In this document: piece by piece, positions 37,815 through 46,248 of the stretch | How positions within the stretch are numbered: position 1 is the first letter of the stretch | Layout: every line of letters begins with the position of its first letter | NCBI GenBank assembly: GCA_900100325.1 | Contig: LT629697.1 | Coordinates: forward strand, 682,001 to 746,000 | Reading direction: 5' to 3' | Origin: Frankineae bacterium MT45 | GTDB taxonomy: Bacteria > Actinomycetota > Actinomycetes > Mycobacteriales > Jatrophihabitantaceae | Length of the DNA stretch: 64,000 nucleotides | The notes under the pieces: generated by a model | What the model saw: the letters and a program-made list of their open reading frames with translations, nothing else | Told to the model about the DNA's origin: nothing | The model's database searches: none | Position numbers and translations under genes: made by a program

Positions 37815-38700
37815 GGCGAGCGACACCGCGCAGCTGGCCGGCCGGGAACTCGGCCGCGCCCGCCCGCTGGCCGTCTTGCGTCTACTGCGCTCCGAGGTCG
37901 CGATGACGTTCCGGCGCCGGCGCAACCTCGCCATTCTGGCTGTCCTCGGTGCCCTGCCGATCGTCATTGCCATCGCGGTTCGCAGCACCACCCAGCACCC
38001 CTCTCGCGGCGGCGGAGGCGGTGACAACGGTGGTGCCCTCTTCAACAGCATCACCGAGAACGGCGTCTTCGTCGCCTTCGCCGCGCTGGCCGCGGTCCTC
38101 ACCTTCTTCCTGCCGCTGGCTGTCGCGGTGGTGGCCGGCGACTCGATTGCGGGGGAGGCCAACACCGGAACGCTGCGCTATCTGTTGACGGTTCCGGTTG
38201 GGCGGACCCGACTGCTGGTGGTGAAGTACGTCGGCATCCTGATCTGGTGCCTGGTGAGCGTGCTGCTGGTGGCGGTCATCGGCGTGCTGATCGGGGTGGC
38301 GCTCTTCGGCGGCGGGCGGGTCACGCTGCTGTCGGGCACCACGGTCACCTTCGCCGCCGGGCTGTACCGGCTGCTGCTGGTCGTCCTCTATCTGAGCTGG
38401 ATGATGGCCGCCGTCGGTGCCATCGGCCTCTTCGTCTCGACGCTCACCGAGGTGCCGGTCGCCTCGATGGCCGCCACGCTCGCCCTGGTGATCACGAGCG
38501 AAGTGCTTGACGCGGTGCCGCAGTTGCGCAGCATCCACGCCTGGCTGCCCAGTCACTACTGGCTCCAGTTCGCGGACCTCCTGCGTGACCCGATGGATAC
38601 CAGCCGTGTTCAGCACGGTTGCGTGGTCGGGCTCGTCTACGTCGCGCTCTTCCTGACCCTCAGTTGGGCCCGCTTCAGCAACAAGGACGTCACTAGCTGA
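37801..38700 (+). CDS. ABC-2 type permease
   Basis: 299 residues with about six membrane helices: NLAILAVLGALPIVIAIAV, FVAFAALAAVLTFFLPLAVAVV, YVGILIWCLVSVLLVAVIGVLIGVAL, LLLVVLYLSWMMAAVGAIGL, MAATLALVITSEVL and a last helix near the C-terminus. SIAGEANTGTLRYLLTVPVGR is the typical ABC-2 loop. The ATG overlaps the ATPase gene by 14 bp. Confidence 0.9.
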   Translation: MSAAEASDTAQLAGRELGRARPLAVLRLLRSEVAMTFRRRRNLAILAVLGALPIVIAIAVRSTTQHPSRGGGGGDNGGALFNSITENGVFVAFAALAAVLTFFLPLAVAVVAGDSIAGEANTGTLRYLLTVPVGRTRLLVVKYVGILIWCLVSVLLVAVIGVLIGVALFGGGRVTLLSGTTVTFAAGLYRLLLVVLYLSWMMAAVGAIGLFVSTLTEVPVASMAATLALVITSEVLDAVPQLRSIHAWLPSHYWLQFADLLRDPMDTSRVQHGCVVGLVYVALFLTLSWARFSNKDVTS

Positions 38701-38937
38701 CCTTGGCTGATTGCCGGTCCCAAATGCCGTCCAGCCGGTAGGCAAACAGCGCGAACTGCCCGCATTCACGGGGTTTGCCGATGTTCTTCGCCGGTATTGG
38801 TTGCGACACCAACACTAAGTATTGACGCTCTCCCGGCGGGACCATACGGTTACCCACAAGTAACGATTACGGGGGCTGGGCCGACTACCGCGTGGTAGCC
38901 GTGGCCGCCGTGACACAACCGTGGGGGATGTGGCGCA

Positions 38938-40182
38938 GTGGAGATTTCGTCCGACGCAAAGTCAAGTCGTAAGAGCGGTCGGTCGCGTCGGTGGCGCGTT
39001 CTCGTTCCCGCTGCGGTAGCGACCGCCCTCGCGCTGGCCGTCATTCCGCAGACCGGTGCCGGTGCGCTCGGCTGCGGATTCCTCGGCCTCTCCAACTGCG
39101 CGCCGACGCCGCCCACCGGCGCTCCGGGCACCTCAGTTGGACAGCTCACCCAGGTCAACACCACCACCAATGGCGGAACCAACCCGAAGTTCGGGAACGT
39201 CCCGTCGACCAGCAAGATCGGTGTCCCGAACGCCGGTGTCGTGCCGATCGTCGGCCTCAAGAGCGCTCGCGCCGATGACGGTGCCTTCGTCGCGTACGAG
39301 AGCCAGCTCGACAGCCGCACGGTCGACCTCATGGTCTATTCGCCGGCGCTCAACGGTGCCGCCCCGGTTCGCCTGATGCTGCCGCCGGACTGGTCCTCGC
39401 AGCCCAGCGCCACCTGGCCGTCGGTGTACCTGCTGCACGGCGGCAACGACAAGGCCGACTACCAGTCCTGGTCGCTCTTCACCCACCTTCCGCAGGAGAC
39501 GGCCGGAGTCGACGCCCTCTTCGTCATGCCGAGCATCGGCAGCTCGGCCTTCGCCACCAACTACTGGAACTACGGCATCTCCGGCCAAGGCAACCAGTAC
39601 GACACGTTCGTCGCCACCGAACTGCCGCAGCTGCTGCAGCGCGGCTACCGGGCCAACAGCAAGGCCGTCGTGGCCGGCATCTCCAGCGGCGGCTACAGCG
39701 CGCTCGCCCTGGCCGCACTGCACCCGTCGACCTTCGCCTCGGCCGCCTCCTACAGCGGCCTGGATGACCTCTCCTCGATCACCACCGGCCTGATCATCGA
39801 GGGTGGCAACCTCCTCGATCTGAAGAGCCCGGTCGCCATGTGGGGCGATTACATCCTGCAGAACGGCATCTGGCGGGCCCACGACCCGGTGGCGCTACTG
39901 AACAATCTGAAGAACACGCCGGTCTTCGTCTCGGCCGGCAACGGCAAGGTCGGCCCGGCCGACCCGGCCGGTGCCTCCAGCGACTCCATCGAGCCGGTTG
40001 TGCAGGGGACGACCCAGTCGTTCGCGCAGAAGGCACAGGCCGCCGGCGTTCCGGTCACCGCTGATCTCTACGGCAATGGCACGCACTCCTGGTACTACTG
40101 GGACCGCGAGTTCGTCCGCTCCTGGCCGATGTTCGCCTCCGCCGCCGGAATCAGCGGGTCGCTCACCGGAGTGTCGCCCTGA
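38938..40182 (+). CDS. Secreted Ag85/esterase-D-like alpha/beta hydrolase
   Basis: 414 residues, GTG start. Signal peptide after a basic head (RSRRWRVLVPAAVATALALAVIPQTGAGALG). The esterase core shows VYLLHGGNDKADYQSW, the nucleophile elbow AGISSGGYSALALAAL (Ser near 245), and HSWYYWDREFVRSWP carrying the His. This is the mycolyltransferase/esterase D fold; such secreted enzymes acyl-transfer onto sugars or hydrolyse esters in the envelope. Its stop overlaps the next gene, and a glycosyltransferase follows, suggesting a glycolipid or acylated-glycan task. Confidence 0.85.
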   Translation: MEISSDAKSSRKSGRSRRWRVLVPAAVATALALAVIPQTGAGALGCGFLGLSNCAPTPPTGAPGTSVGQLTQVNTTTNGGTNPKFGNVPSTSKIGVPNAGVVPIVGLKSARADDGAFVAYESQLDSRTVDLMVYSPALNGAAPVRLMLPPDWSSQPSATWPSVYLLHGGNDKADYQSWSLFTHLPQETAGVDALFVMPSIGSSAFATNYWNYGISGQGNQYDTFVATELPQLLQRGYRANSKAVVAGISSGGYSALALAALHPSTFASAASYSGLDDLSSITTGLIIEGGNLLDLKSPVAMWGDYILQNGIWRAHDPVALLNNLKNTPVFVSAGNGKVGPADPAGASSDSIEPVVQGTTQSFAQKAQAAGVPVTADLYGNGTHSWYYWDREFVRSWPMFASAAGISGSLTGVSP

Positions 40183-41738
40183 GTTCGGCCACCACCGAAC
40201 GAGACAGATGGACCTCTACGGCCATCATCGTCTCGATCTCCCTGGCTACGTTCATTACGGCGCTCGACAACACGGTCGTCAACGTAGCTCTCCCGGTTAT
40301 GCAGCGGCAGCTGCACCTGAGCACCAACGATCTCGAGTGGATCGCCTCTAGTTACATCCTCTCCTTCGCCAGCCTGATGCTGGCCGGGGGGAAGCTGACC
40401 GACCGCTTCGGCCGCCGGCGGATCTTCATGATCGGCCTCGTGGTCTTCGGCACCAGCTCGCTGCTCGCGGGCCTGGCGCCGAACGCCGGCGTCCTGATCG
40501 CCACCCGCGCCGTACAGGGTGTGGGTGGCGCGATGATCCTGCCGGCGACGCTGGCGATCCTGGCCTCGGACGCCACCTCGCGCGTCCGCGTGCTCGGGGC
40601 CGGTATGGCGACGGCATCGGCCGCCTGCGCACTCGCCCTCGGCCCGCTGGTCGGCGGCGCCATCGCCGAGTACCTGCACTGGAGCTGGATCTTCTTCGTC
40701 AACGTCCCGGTCGTCGCCGTCACCCTGCTGATCGCCGTCACCGGCCTACCGAAGGCGCCACCGTCCAATCCGGACGGCCCGATGGACGTCCCGGGGCTGG
40801 TGCTTTCGGGCCTGACGTTGAGCGCACTCACCTGGGCGCTGATCGAGGGGAGCGTGCTGGGCTGGGGCTCGCAGCCCATCCTCTTCGCTCTCGGCGCCGC
40901 CTGTGTCTGCGGCGCCGCTTTCGTCTACGGCGAGTTTCATACCGCCGACCCGCTCATCGACGTGAGTCTCTTTCGCAACCGCCTCTTCACCGGGGCGACG
41001 GTGGCGCAGTTCCTCTGGGGCCTCGGCATCAACGGGGTCTTCTTCTTCACCTCGCTCTTCCTGCAGAACATCATGGGGTATTCGCCGACCGAGGCCGGTG
41101 CCGCCTTCATCCCGCTGGCCGTCGTGCTGGCGCTGGTCGTGCCGTTCGTCTCACGGGTCGTCGCGTTCCTGGGTACCGACCTCACCGTCGCCGTCGGCCT
41201 GGTGATGGTGGCGATCGGGCTGCTCTGGGTCTCGACGGTGGGTTCGTCCGGGGTTTACCTGGACATGCTGCCGGCGCTGATCCTCATCGGAGTCGGGTCG
41301 GCCTTGTCGATTCCCCTCACCGCGGCCGCGCTGGGCGTTGTCCCCGAGGTGAGCGCCGGAATGGCCTCGGCGGTACTCACCGCAGCTAAGGAGATCGCCG
41401 GCGTATTCGGCATCGTCCTTACCGGGGCTGTACTGCAGATGAGGCAGACTTCCCTTTTAGAACAAGGGGCTTCGACCTCCGATGCCTTCGTTGGTGGATA
41501 CGAACGAGGGCTTCAGGTCGGAGCCCTGCTCACGCTTGTCGGGGCGGTCGTCGCACTGGTGACGATGCGTCACGTGCCAAAGCATCTACGCACAGTCAGT
41601 GATTCGTCCGGACGTCACCGGCGCCTGCTGGACGACGTCGAACTTCGCACCGGTCAGGCCATGCAGTCACACCCGCTCGTGCTGGTGTCGGCCGCCGGTT
41701 CGACGAGTGAGATCTATCAGAGCGAAGAGGGGGATTGA
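40179..41738 (+). CDS. MFS exporter (DHA2/14-TMS type), probable CTG start
   Basis: 519 residues from CTG 40179. The in-frame ATG at 40299 would remove the first membrane helix (WTSTAIIVSISLATFITALDN) and the NTVVNVALP motif D1 that define the family. Upstream there is no ATG, GTG or TTG in frame, but CTG at 40179-40181 overlaps the esterase TGA (CTGA) with GGAG at 40168-40171, 7 nt before it. The rest shows LAGGKLTDRFGRRRIFMIGL and GVGGAMILPATLAI. Drug or metabolite efflux by proton antiport. The stop overlaps the glycosyltransferase ATG by 4 bp. Confidence 0.85.
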   Translation: MSSATTERDRWTSTAIIVSISLATFITALDNTVVNVALPVMQRQLHLSTNDLEWIASSYILSFASLMLAGGKLTDRFGRRRIFMIGLVVFGTSSLLAGLAPNAGVLIATRAVQGVGGAMILPATLAILASDATSRVRVLGAGMATASAACALALGPLVGGAIAEYLHWSWIFFVNVPVVAVTLLIAVTGLPKAPPSNPDGPMDVPGLVLSGLTLSALTWALIEGSVLGWGSQPILFALGAACVCGAAFVYGEFHTADPLIDVSLFRNRLFTGATVAQFLWGLGINGVFFFTSLFLQNIMGYSPTEAGAAFIPLAVVLALVVPFVSRVVAFLGTDLTVAVGLVMVAIGLLWVSTVGSSGVYLDMLPALILIGVGSALSIPLTAAALGVVPEVSAGMASAVLTAAKEIAGVFGIVLTGAVLQMRQTSLLEQGASTSDAFVGGYERGLQVGALLTLVGAVVALVTMRHVPKHLRTVSDSSGRHRRLLDDVELRTGQAMQSHPLVLVSAAGSTSEIYQSEEGD

Positions 41739-43000
41739 TGAGAATAGTTCTTGCCGCGCTCGGTTCGCGCGGAGACACTCAGCCGTGCGTCGCACTGGCT
41801 GAAGGCCTGATGCAGCGGGGACATGACGTCACCGTCCTGGCCTCGGCTCGATATGCCCATGTAATTCAGGGGGTTGGGGTAAGGCACGCCCCCATCTCCT
41901 TCGACCCGCAGCAGATGGTGGAGTCGGAGGAGGGGCAGGCCATGCTGGCCGGAGGTCCGATGGGCTTCGTACGCGGCATCCGCAATGTGATCGAGCCGCT
42001 GGCCGAGGTGACCCTGGGTGAGATGGAGGTGGCCTGCGAGGACGCCGAACTCATCCTGGCCCCGGCCATGGGGGGCTGCGGCCGGCACCTCTCCGACCGC
42101 TATGGCATCCCGCACGGCGTCCTGCAGTTTCAGCCGAGTGAGCCGACCGGGGCGTTCGCCAATCCGGTGATCACTTCCCGCAACCTCGGCGGTGTGGCCA
42201 ACCGGGCCACGTTCGCCCTCATCGAGGGTCTCACCTGGGCCGCGCTGGCCCGGATGACGAACCGGCTGCGCCGCTCGGTGCTCGGGCTGACGCCGCTGCG
42301 CCGCAGCCCGTTTCACCACGACCGGGCGGCCGGGGTTCCGACGCTCTGCGGCGTGAGTTCAGTGGTGGTCGCTCGACCCCTCGACTGGCCGGAGAACGTC
42401 CATATGACGGGGTTCTGGCTACGTGCGGACGAGCGGCCGCTGCCGCCGGCGCTGCGGGCCTTCCTGGCGGCTGGGCCGCCACCGGTGTACATCGGCTTCG
42501 GCAGCATGACGGCCAGTGAACCCGCCCTCCTGGCTGACTACGTCCGGGCCGCACTGCACCGAACTGGTCTCCGCGGCGTCGTGCAGGGGTTGCCACAGTG
42601 GTCTTCGGACTCAGACCGCGTGTATTTCGCCGACGAACTCAATCACTCGATGCTCTTCCCGCAGATGGCGGCCGTGGTGCACCACGGTGGCGCCGGTACG
42701 ACGGCGACGGCCATGCGGGCCGGGGTGCCGAACATCGTCTGCCCGTTCTTCGGTGATCAGCCGTTCTGGGGCAACAAGGTCACCGAACTCGGGGTCGGAC
42801 CGGCTCCGGCGCCGATGAAGGAACTCGACGCCGACCGACTGGTGCGGCGGCTGCAGGTAGCCGTCTCCGACCACTCCATCCAGGAGAAGGCGCGCTTGAT
42901 GGGGAGTTGGCTACAAGCGGAGGACGGCGTCGGCAATGCCTGCCGGATCATCGACGACAGCTTCGAGTCGGTGAGCCGCTGGCCGGCCAGAGTCGGCTGA
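41735..43000 (+). CDS. GT1-family glycosyltransferase (UDP-sugar, sterol/macrolide type)
   Basis: 421 residues. The N-terminal acceptor half begins MRIVLAALGSRGDTQPCVALAEGL; the C-terminal donor half has PVYIGFGSMTAS, LNHSMLFPQMAAVVHHGGAGTTATAMRAGVP and CPFFGDQPFWGNKV, the nucleotide-sugar-binding block of the YjiC/steryl-glucosyltransferase group. With the exporter and secreted acyl-esterase it could build and export a glycosylated lipid or small molecule. The last codons and stop are repeated 29 bp downstream. Confidence 0.9.
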   Translation: MMRIVLAALGSRGDTQPCVALAEGLMQRGHDVTVLASARYAHVIQGVGVRHAPISFDPQQMVESEEGQAMLAGGPMGFVRGIRNVIEPLAEVTLGEMEVACEDAELILAPAMGGCGRHLSDRYGIPHGVLQFQPSEPTGAFANPVITSRNLGGVANRATFALIEGLTWAALARMTNRLRRSVLGLTPLRRSPFHHDRAAGVPTLCGVSSVVVARPLDWPENVHMTGFWLRADERPLPPALRAFLAAGPPPVYIGFGSMTASEPALLADYVRAALHRTGLRGVVQGLPQWSSDSDRVYFADELNHSMLFPQMAAVVHHGGAGTTATAMRAGVPNIVCPFFGDQPFWGNKVTELGVGPAPAPMKELDADRLVRRLQVAVSDHSIQEKARLMGSWLQAEDGVGNACRIIDDSFESVSRWPARVG

Positions 43001-43049
43001 GGCGCAGTCCGCCTAGTCCGAGTCGGCTGAGCCCGCGGGAGTCGGCGGC
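42991..43049 (+). repeat. Repeat of the glycosyltransferase 3' end
   Basis: AGTCGGCTGAG, spanning the last codons and TGA of the glycosyltransferase (42991-43001), recurs at 43021-43031, and a partial GAGTCGGCGG at 43040-43049. The gap also holds a GTCCGA/TCGGAC pair. The downstream gene is convergent. Confidence 0.7.
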
Positions 43050-43058
43050 GTCGGACGG

Positions 43059-43313
43059 CTAGTTCAGGTAGCTCTCGACTTCATGGACGTCGCGCTGCTG
43101 CGCGGTGCTCGGGTCCTCGTTGATCTCGACCTTGGCCCGGCGCTGACGCAGCAGGTCCCAGGCCTGGTCGAGTTGCTCCTCCAGGTGCTGCAGCCGCTGG
43201 CGGCCGTCACCACCCAGCCCGTGTCCGGCGTGCGATGAACGAAGATCCTTCTCTTCGGCTACCAGCGCGTGGATGTGGTCGAGAATCGTCTTGTCGTCCA
43301 TGTTCTTCATCAT
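43059..43313 (-). CDS. DUF2630 family small protein
   Basis: 84 residues, predicted all helical: DKTILDHIHALVAEEKDLR, then GGDGRQRLQHLEEQLDQAWDLLRQRRA and the C-terminal QQRDVHEVESYLN. This is the actinobacterial DUF2630 family, with no assigned function. Its ATG overlaps the stop of the upstream MFS gene by 4 bp, so it is co-transcribed with it. Confidence 0.85.
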   Translation of the reverse strand: MMKNMDDKTILDHIHALVAEEKDLRSSHAGHGLGGDGRQRLQHLEEQLDQAWDLLRQRRAKVEINEDPSTAQQRDVHEVESYLN

Positions 43314-44770
43314 GCTGCGGCGTCGCCGGAATCCGCAACATCGTCCGGATCGCTCGGCTCGGCGGCGCTGGCCGCTGACCGGGCAGCCAGCGGGGTGCCG
43401 CTCACGGTCAAGGCGACCACGGCGGCTGAGATGAGCAGCAGCAGAACGCAGCAGATCGTCACCACCCGGAACCCGTGCAGCATGACCTCAGGGATGCGGT
43501 AGTTCTCGCCGTGCAGGCCGCCGAGCCCGGGGAGGATGGCCACCGCCAGCAGCGACGCGGCCCGGGCCACCGCGTTGTTCACGCCAGACGCGATCCCGAC
43601 TTCGTCCGACGGGGCGGCCGCCATCACTGTCGCGGTGAGTGGCGCGACGAGCAGTGCCATTCCGATGCCGAAGACGGTCACCGCGGGGAGCACGTCCAGC
43701 AGGTAGGAGTTGTGCGTCTGATCGATGCGGAGCATCAGGGCCATCCCGACGGCAGCGACCAAGGGGCCGGCGATCAGCTGGGGCCGCGGCCCGATCCGGC
43801 TGGCCAGCGCGCCCGAGCGGCGGGAGAGGATCAGCAGCGCCAGCGTGATCGGCAGGGTCGAGACGCCGGCTGCGAAGGCCCCGTACCCGGCGACGATCTG
43901 CAGGTGCAGCACCAGCACGGTGAAGAGTGCCCCGAGTGCTCCGTAGGTGAAGAACGTCATGATGTTGGTGCCGGTGAAGGTGCGGCTCTTGAAGAGGTCC
44001 AGCGGTACCAGCGGGCCCGGGGTGCGCGCCTCGTGCCGGATGAAGACCGCGAAGATCAACACCCCGCCGAGGACGGTGACAATCGCGGTGCTGTCCCACC
44101 CGGAGCCGGCGTGGATCAGCCCGTAGGTGACGGCACCCAGCCCGAGGCAGACCAGCAGCGTCCCGACGATGTCCAGATGCTTGGCCAGGTGCTCGGCCCG
44201 GCTCTCCGGTACGTAGCGCAGCCCGAGGAAGACCACGGCGACGGCCAGCGGTGCGTTGATGGCGAAGGCCCAGCGCCACGAGACGTCCTGGACGAGCCAG
44301 CCGCCGAGGATCGGGCCGAAGGCGGAGCTGACGCCGGTGAGGCCGGACCAGACCCCGACGGCCGCGGCTCGATCGCCGGGGACGAAGGCGGCCGAGATGA
44401 TGGCGAGGCTGCCTGGAGTCAGCAATGCCCCGCCGACGCCCTGCAGGGCCCGGGCCGCGATGAGTGACTCGACGTTCCAGCTCAACGCACAGAGGATCGA
44501 GGCCGAGGCGAACCAGATCACGCCGATCAGGTAGATGCGTCGCCGGCCCAGCCGATCACCGAGGGAGCCGCCGAGCAGGATGAGGCTGGCCAGGGTGAGC
44601 ATGTAGCTGTTGAGGACCCACTGCAGTTCGGCGAAGGTGGCGTGGAAGTCGATGCCGATCTGGCGGGTCGCCACATTGACGACTGTGCTGTCCAGGAAGG
44701 ACATTCCCGCGCCGAGGATGGTGGCCGCGAGTACGCCACGTCCGGCCGCGGTCTTGAGTTCGATCGTCAA
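43310..44770 (-). CDS. MFS exporter, DHA2 family
   Basis: 486 residues with about 14 membrane helices. Motifs: GMSFLDSTVVNVATRQIG in helix 1, LGGSLGDRLGRRRIYLIG between helices 2 and 3, and GVGGALLTPGSLAII. The start is TTG 44770; going upstream in frame a stop is reached before any ATG or GTG, and the Shine-Dalgarno is weak. A TetR-style dyad lies 29 bp upstream. Likely drug or metabolite efflux. Confidence 0.9.
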   Translation of the reverse strand: MTIELKTAAGRGVLAATILGAGMSFLDSTVVNVATRQIGIDFHATFAELQWVLNSYMLTLASLILLGGSLGDRLGRRRIYLIGVIWFASASILCALSWNVESLIAARALQGVGGALLTPGSLAIISAAFVPGDRAAAVGVWSGLTGVSSAFGPILGGWLVQDVSWRWAFAINAPLAVAVVFLGLRYVPESRAEHLAKHLDIVGTLLVCLGLGAVTYGLIHAGSGWDSTAIVTVLGGVLIFAVFIRHEARTPGPLVPLDLFKSRTFTGTNIMTFFTYGALGALFTVLVLHLQIVAGYGAFAAGVSTLPITLALLILSRRSGALASRIGPRPQLIAGPLVAAVGMALMLRIDQTHNSYLLDVLPAVTVFGIGMALLVAPLTATVMAAAPSDEVGIASGVNNAVARAASLLAVAILPGLGGLHGENYRIPEVMLHGFRVVTICCVLLLLISAAVVALTVSGTPLAARSAASAAEPSDPDDVADSGDAAA

Positions 44771-44798
44771 TTCTGCCCGTCCGACCCATCAGGTATGC

Positions 44799-44822
44799 GT
44801 TGGCTACCAATGCGTAGCCAAC
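44799..44822. promoter_or_regulatory. Operator-like dyad between MFS exporter and pfkA
   Basis: GTTGGCTA-N8-TAGCCAAC, perfect 8-bp arms, lies in the divergent 92-bp gap. An ATGCGT precedes the left arm and another fills the spacer. Shape and spacing suit a TetR-family dimer that represses the exporter; no regulator gene is adjacent. Confidence 0.7.
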
Positions 44823-44862
44823 ACTGCCACATCCAGAAACATTGCTACGGGATCATGTCGCT

Positions 44863-46176
44863 ATGACTGTTCCCGACATCGACCTCACCGTCCGCACCCT
44901 CGGGCCGGCGACGATCGACTCCCCACTGTTGGCGATGCTCAGCGACCGCAAGGCCTCTTACCACTGGGTCGACGAGACCGACCGGGTGCTCGTCGACGAC
45001 ACCCTGATCGCCGCGACATCCCGTCAGGTGAGCGCGGCCGAACTCCCGACCTACGAGCCGGGTGGCCCGCGCCGGCGGATCTTCTTCGGCGCCGGCGCGC
45101 GGGCGGCGATCGTCACCTGCGGCGGTCTCTGCCCGGGGTTGAACGACGTCATCCGGGGCATCGTGCTGCAGCTCTCCCTGCACTATGGCGTCACCGACAT
45201 CATCGGTTACCGCAACGGATTCGCCGGCCTCATCGGTCGTGAGCCGATGGTGCTGACGCCGGAGGTGGTGCGGGACATCAACGAGATCGGCGGCACCATC
45301 CTCGGCTCCTCGCGCGGGGCGCAGGATCCGGCGGCGATGGTTGACCGGCTGGTGGCCGACGGCATCTCGATGCTCTTCGTCATCGGTGGCGACGGGTCGC
45401 TGCGCGGGGCGCTGGCCATCGCCGACGTCATCGCGGCCCGTGGCCTCACCATCTCGGTGGTCGGGGTGCCGAAGACGATCGACAACGACATCCCCTACAT
45501 CGACCGGAGCTTCGGCTTCCAGACGGCGTTCGGACGGGCCACCGAGTCCATCCGGGCCGCCACCGTCGAGGCCCGGGCCGCTCCGAATGGGGTGGGGTTG
45601 GTGAAGCTGATGGGGCGCCACTCCGGCTTCATCGCCTGCTATGCGGCACTGGCCAAGAACGACGCCGACTTCGTCCTCATCCCGGAGATCCCGTTCCGGC
45701 TCGAGGGAGAGGAGGGCTTTCTGGCCCAGCTGCGCCGCCGGGTCGAGTCGCGCGGGCATGCCGTGGTGATCCTGGCCGAGGGGGCTGGCCAGGAGTTGCT
45801 GGCTGCTCGGGGGTCGGCCACCGACGCCTCCGGCAACGCCCGTCTGCACGACATCGGGCTGCTGATGCAGGAGCGGATCGCGGCGCACTTCCAGGCCTCG
45901 GGGCTGGAGCTGAACCTGCGTTACGTGAACCCGTCCTACGCCATTCGCAGCATCCCGCCCAACCCGTTCGACAGCGTCTACTGCCTGCGGTTGGCCCACA
46001 ATGCAGTGCATGCCGCGATGGCTGGCTACACCGCGATGGTGGTCGGGCGGTGGCATGGGCGCTTCGTCCACCTGCCGATCGAGCTGGTGGTGAGCCAGCG
46101 CAACACCGTGGACCCGGACGGGGATCTCTGGCTCTCGGTGCTGGAGGCGACCGGGCAGCCGCGGGCGTTCAGCTAG
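44863..46176 (+). CDS. 6-phosphofructokinase, ATP-dependent (G104/K124 type)
   Basis: 437 residues, longer than E. coli PfkA (about 320), like the plant/trypanosome group. Motifs: VTCGGLCPGLNDVIRG, GGTILGSSRG, VIGGDGSLRGA, GVPKTIDNDIPYIDRSFGFQTA and KLMGRHSGFIA. The residue after GGD is Gly (ATP type; PPi enzymes have Asp), while PKTIDND has Lys where E. coli has Gly. ATP is therefore the likely phosphoryl donor, in glycolysis. ATG 44863 is chosen over upstream in-frame codons, which would run into the operator. Confidence 0.9.
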   Translation: MTVPDIDLTVRTLGPATIDSPLLAMLSDRKASYHWVDETDRVLVDDTLIAATSRQVSAAELPTYEPGGPRRRIFFGAGARAAIVTCGGLCPGLNDVIRGIVLQLSLHYGVTDIIGYRNGFAGLIGREPMVLTPEVVRDINEIGGTILGSSRGAQDPAAMVDRLVADGISMLFVIGGDGSLRGALAIADVIAARGLTISVVGVPKTIDNDIPYIDRSFGFQTAFGRATESIRAATVEARAAPNGVGLVKLMGRHSGFIACYAALAKNDADFVLIPEIPFRLEGEEGFLAQLRRRVESRGHAVVILAEGAGQELLAARGSATDASGNARLHDIGLLMQERIAAHFQASGLELNLRYVNPSYAIRSIPPNPFDSVYCLRLAHNAVHAAMAGYTAMVVGRWHGRFVHLPIELVVSQRNTVDPDGDLWLSVLEATGQPRAFS

Positions 46177-46191
46177 GCCGCTTCCGCCCGT

Positions 46192-46241
46192 CCGGTTTTG
46201 GCAATACGGCACGGTATCGCGTGCAATTCTGCCAAAACCGG
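46192..46241. terminator. Bidirectional terminator between pfkA and ECF sigma gene
   Basis: CCGGTTTTGGCA pairs perfectly with TGCCAAAACCGG (12 bp). The 26-nt loop contains a further GCACG/CGTGC pair. The stem carries a T-run on one side and A-run on the other, so it can work in both directions between the convergent genes. Confidence 0.8.
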
Positions 46242-46248
46242 GCCGGTG

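Noticed and set aside
44863-46176. Pyrophosphate-dependent phosphofructokinase
   Set aside because: The key position is GGDG, not GGDD, so ATP use is expected despite the Lys in PKTIDND.
44845-46212. 455-codon open frame opposite phosphofructokinase
   Set aside because: His/Arg/Gly-rich shadow; the plus-strand frame has all the catalytic motifs.
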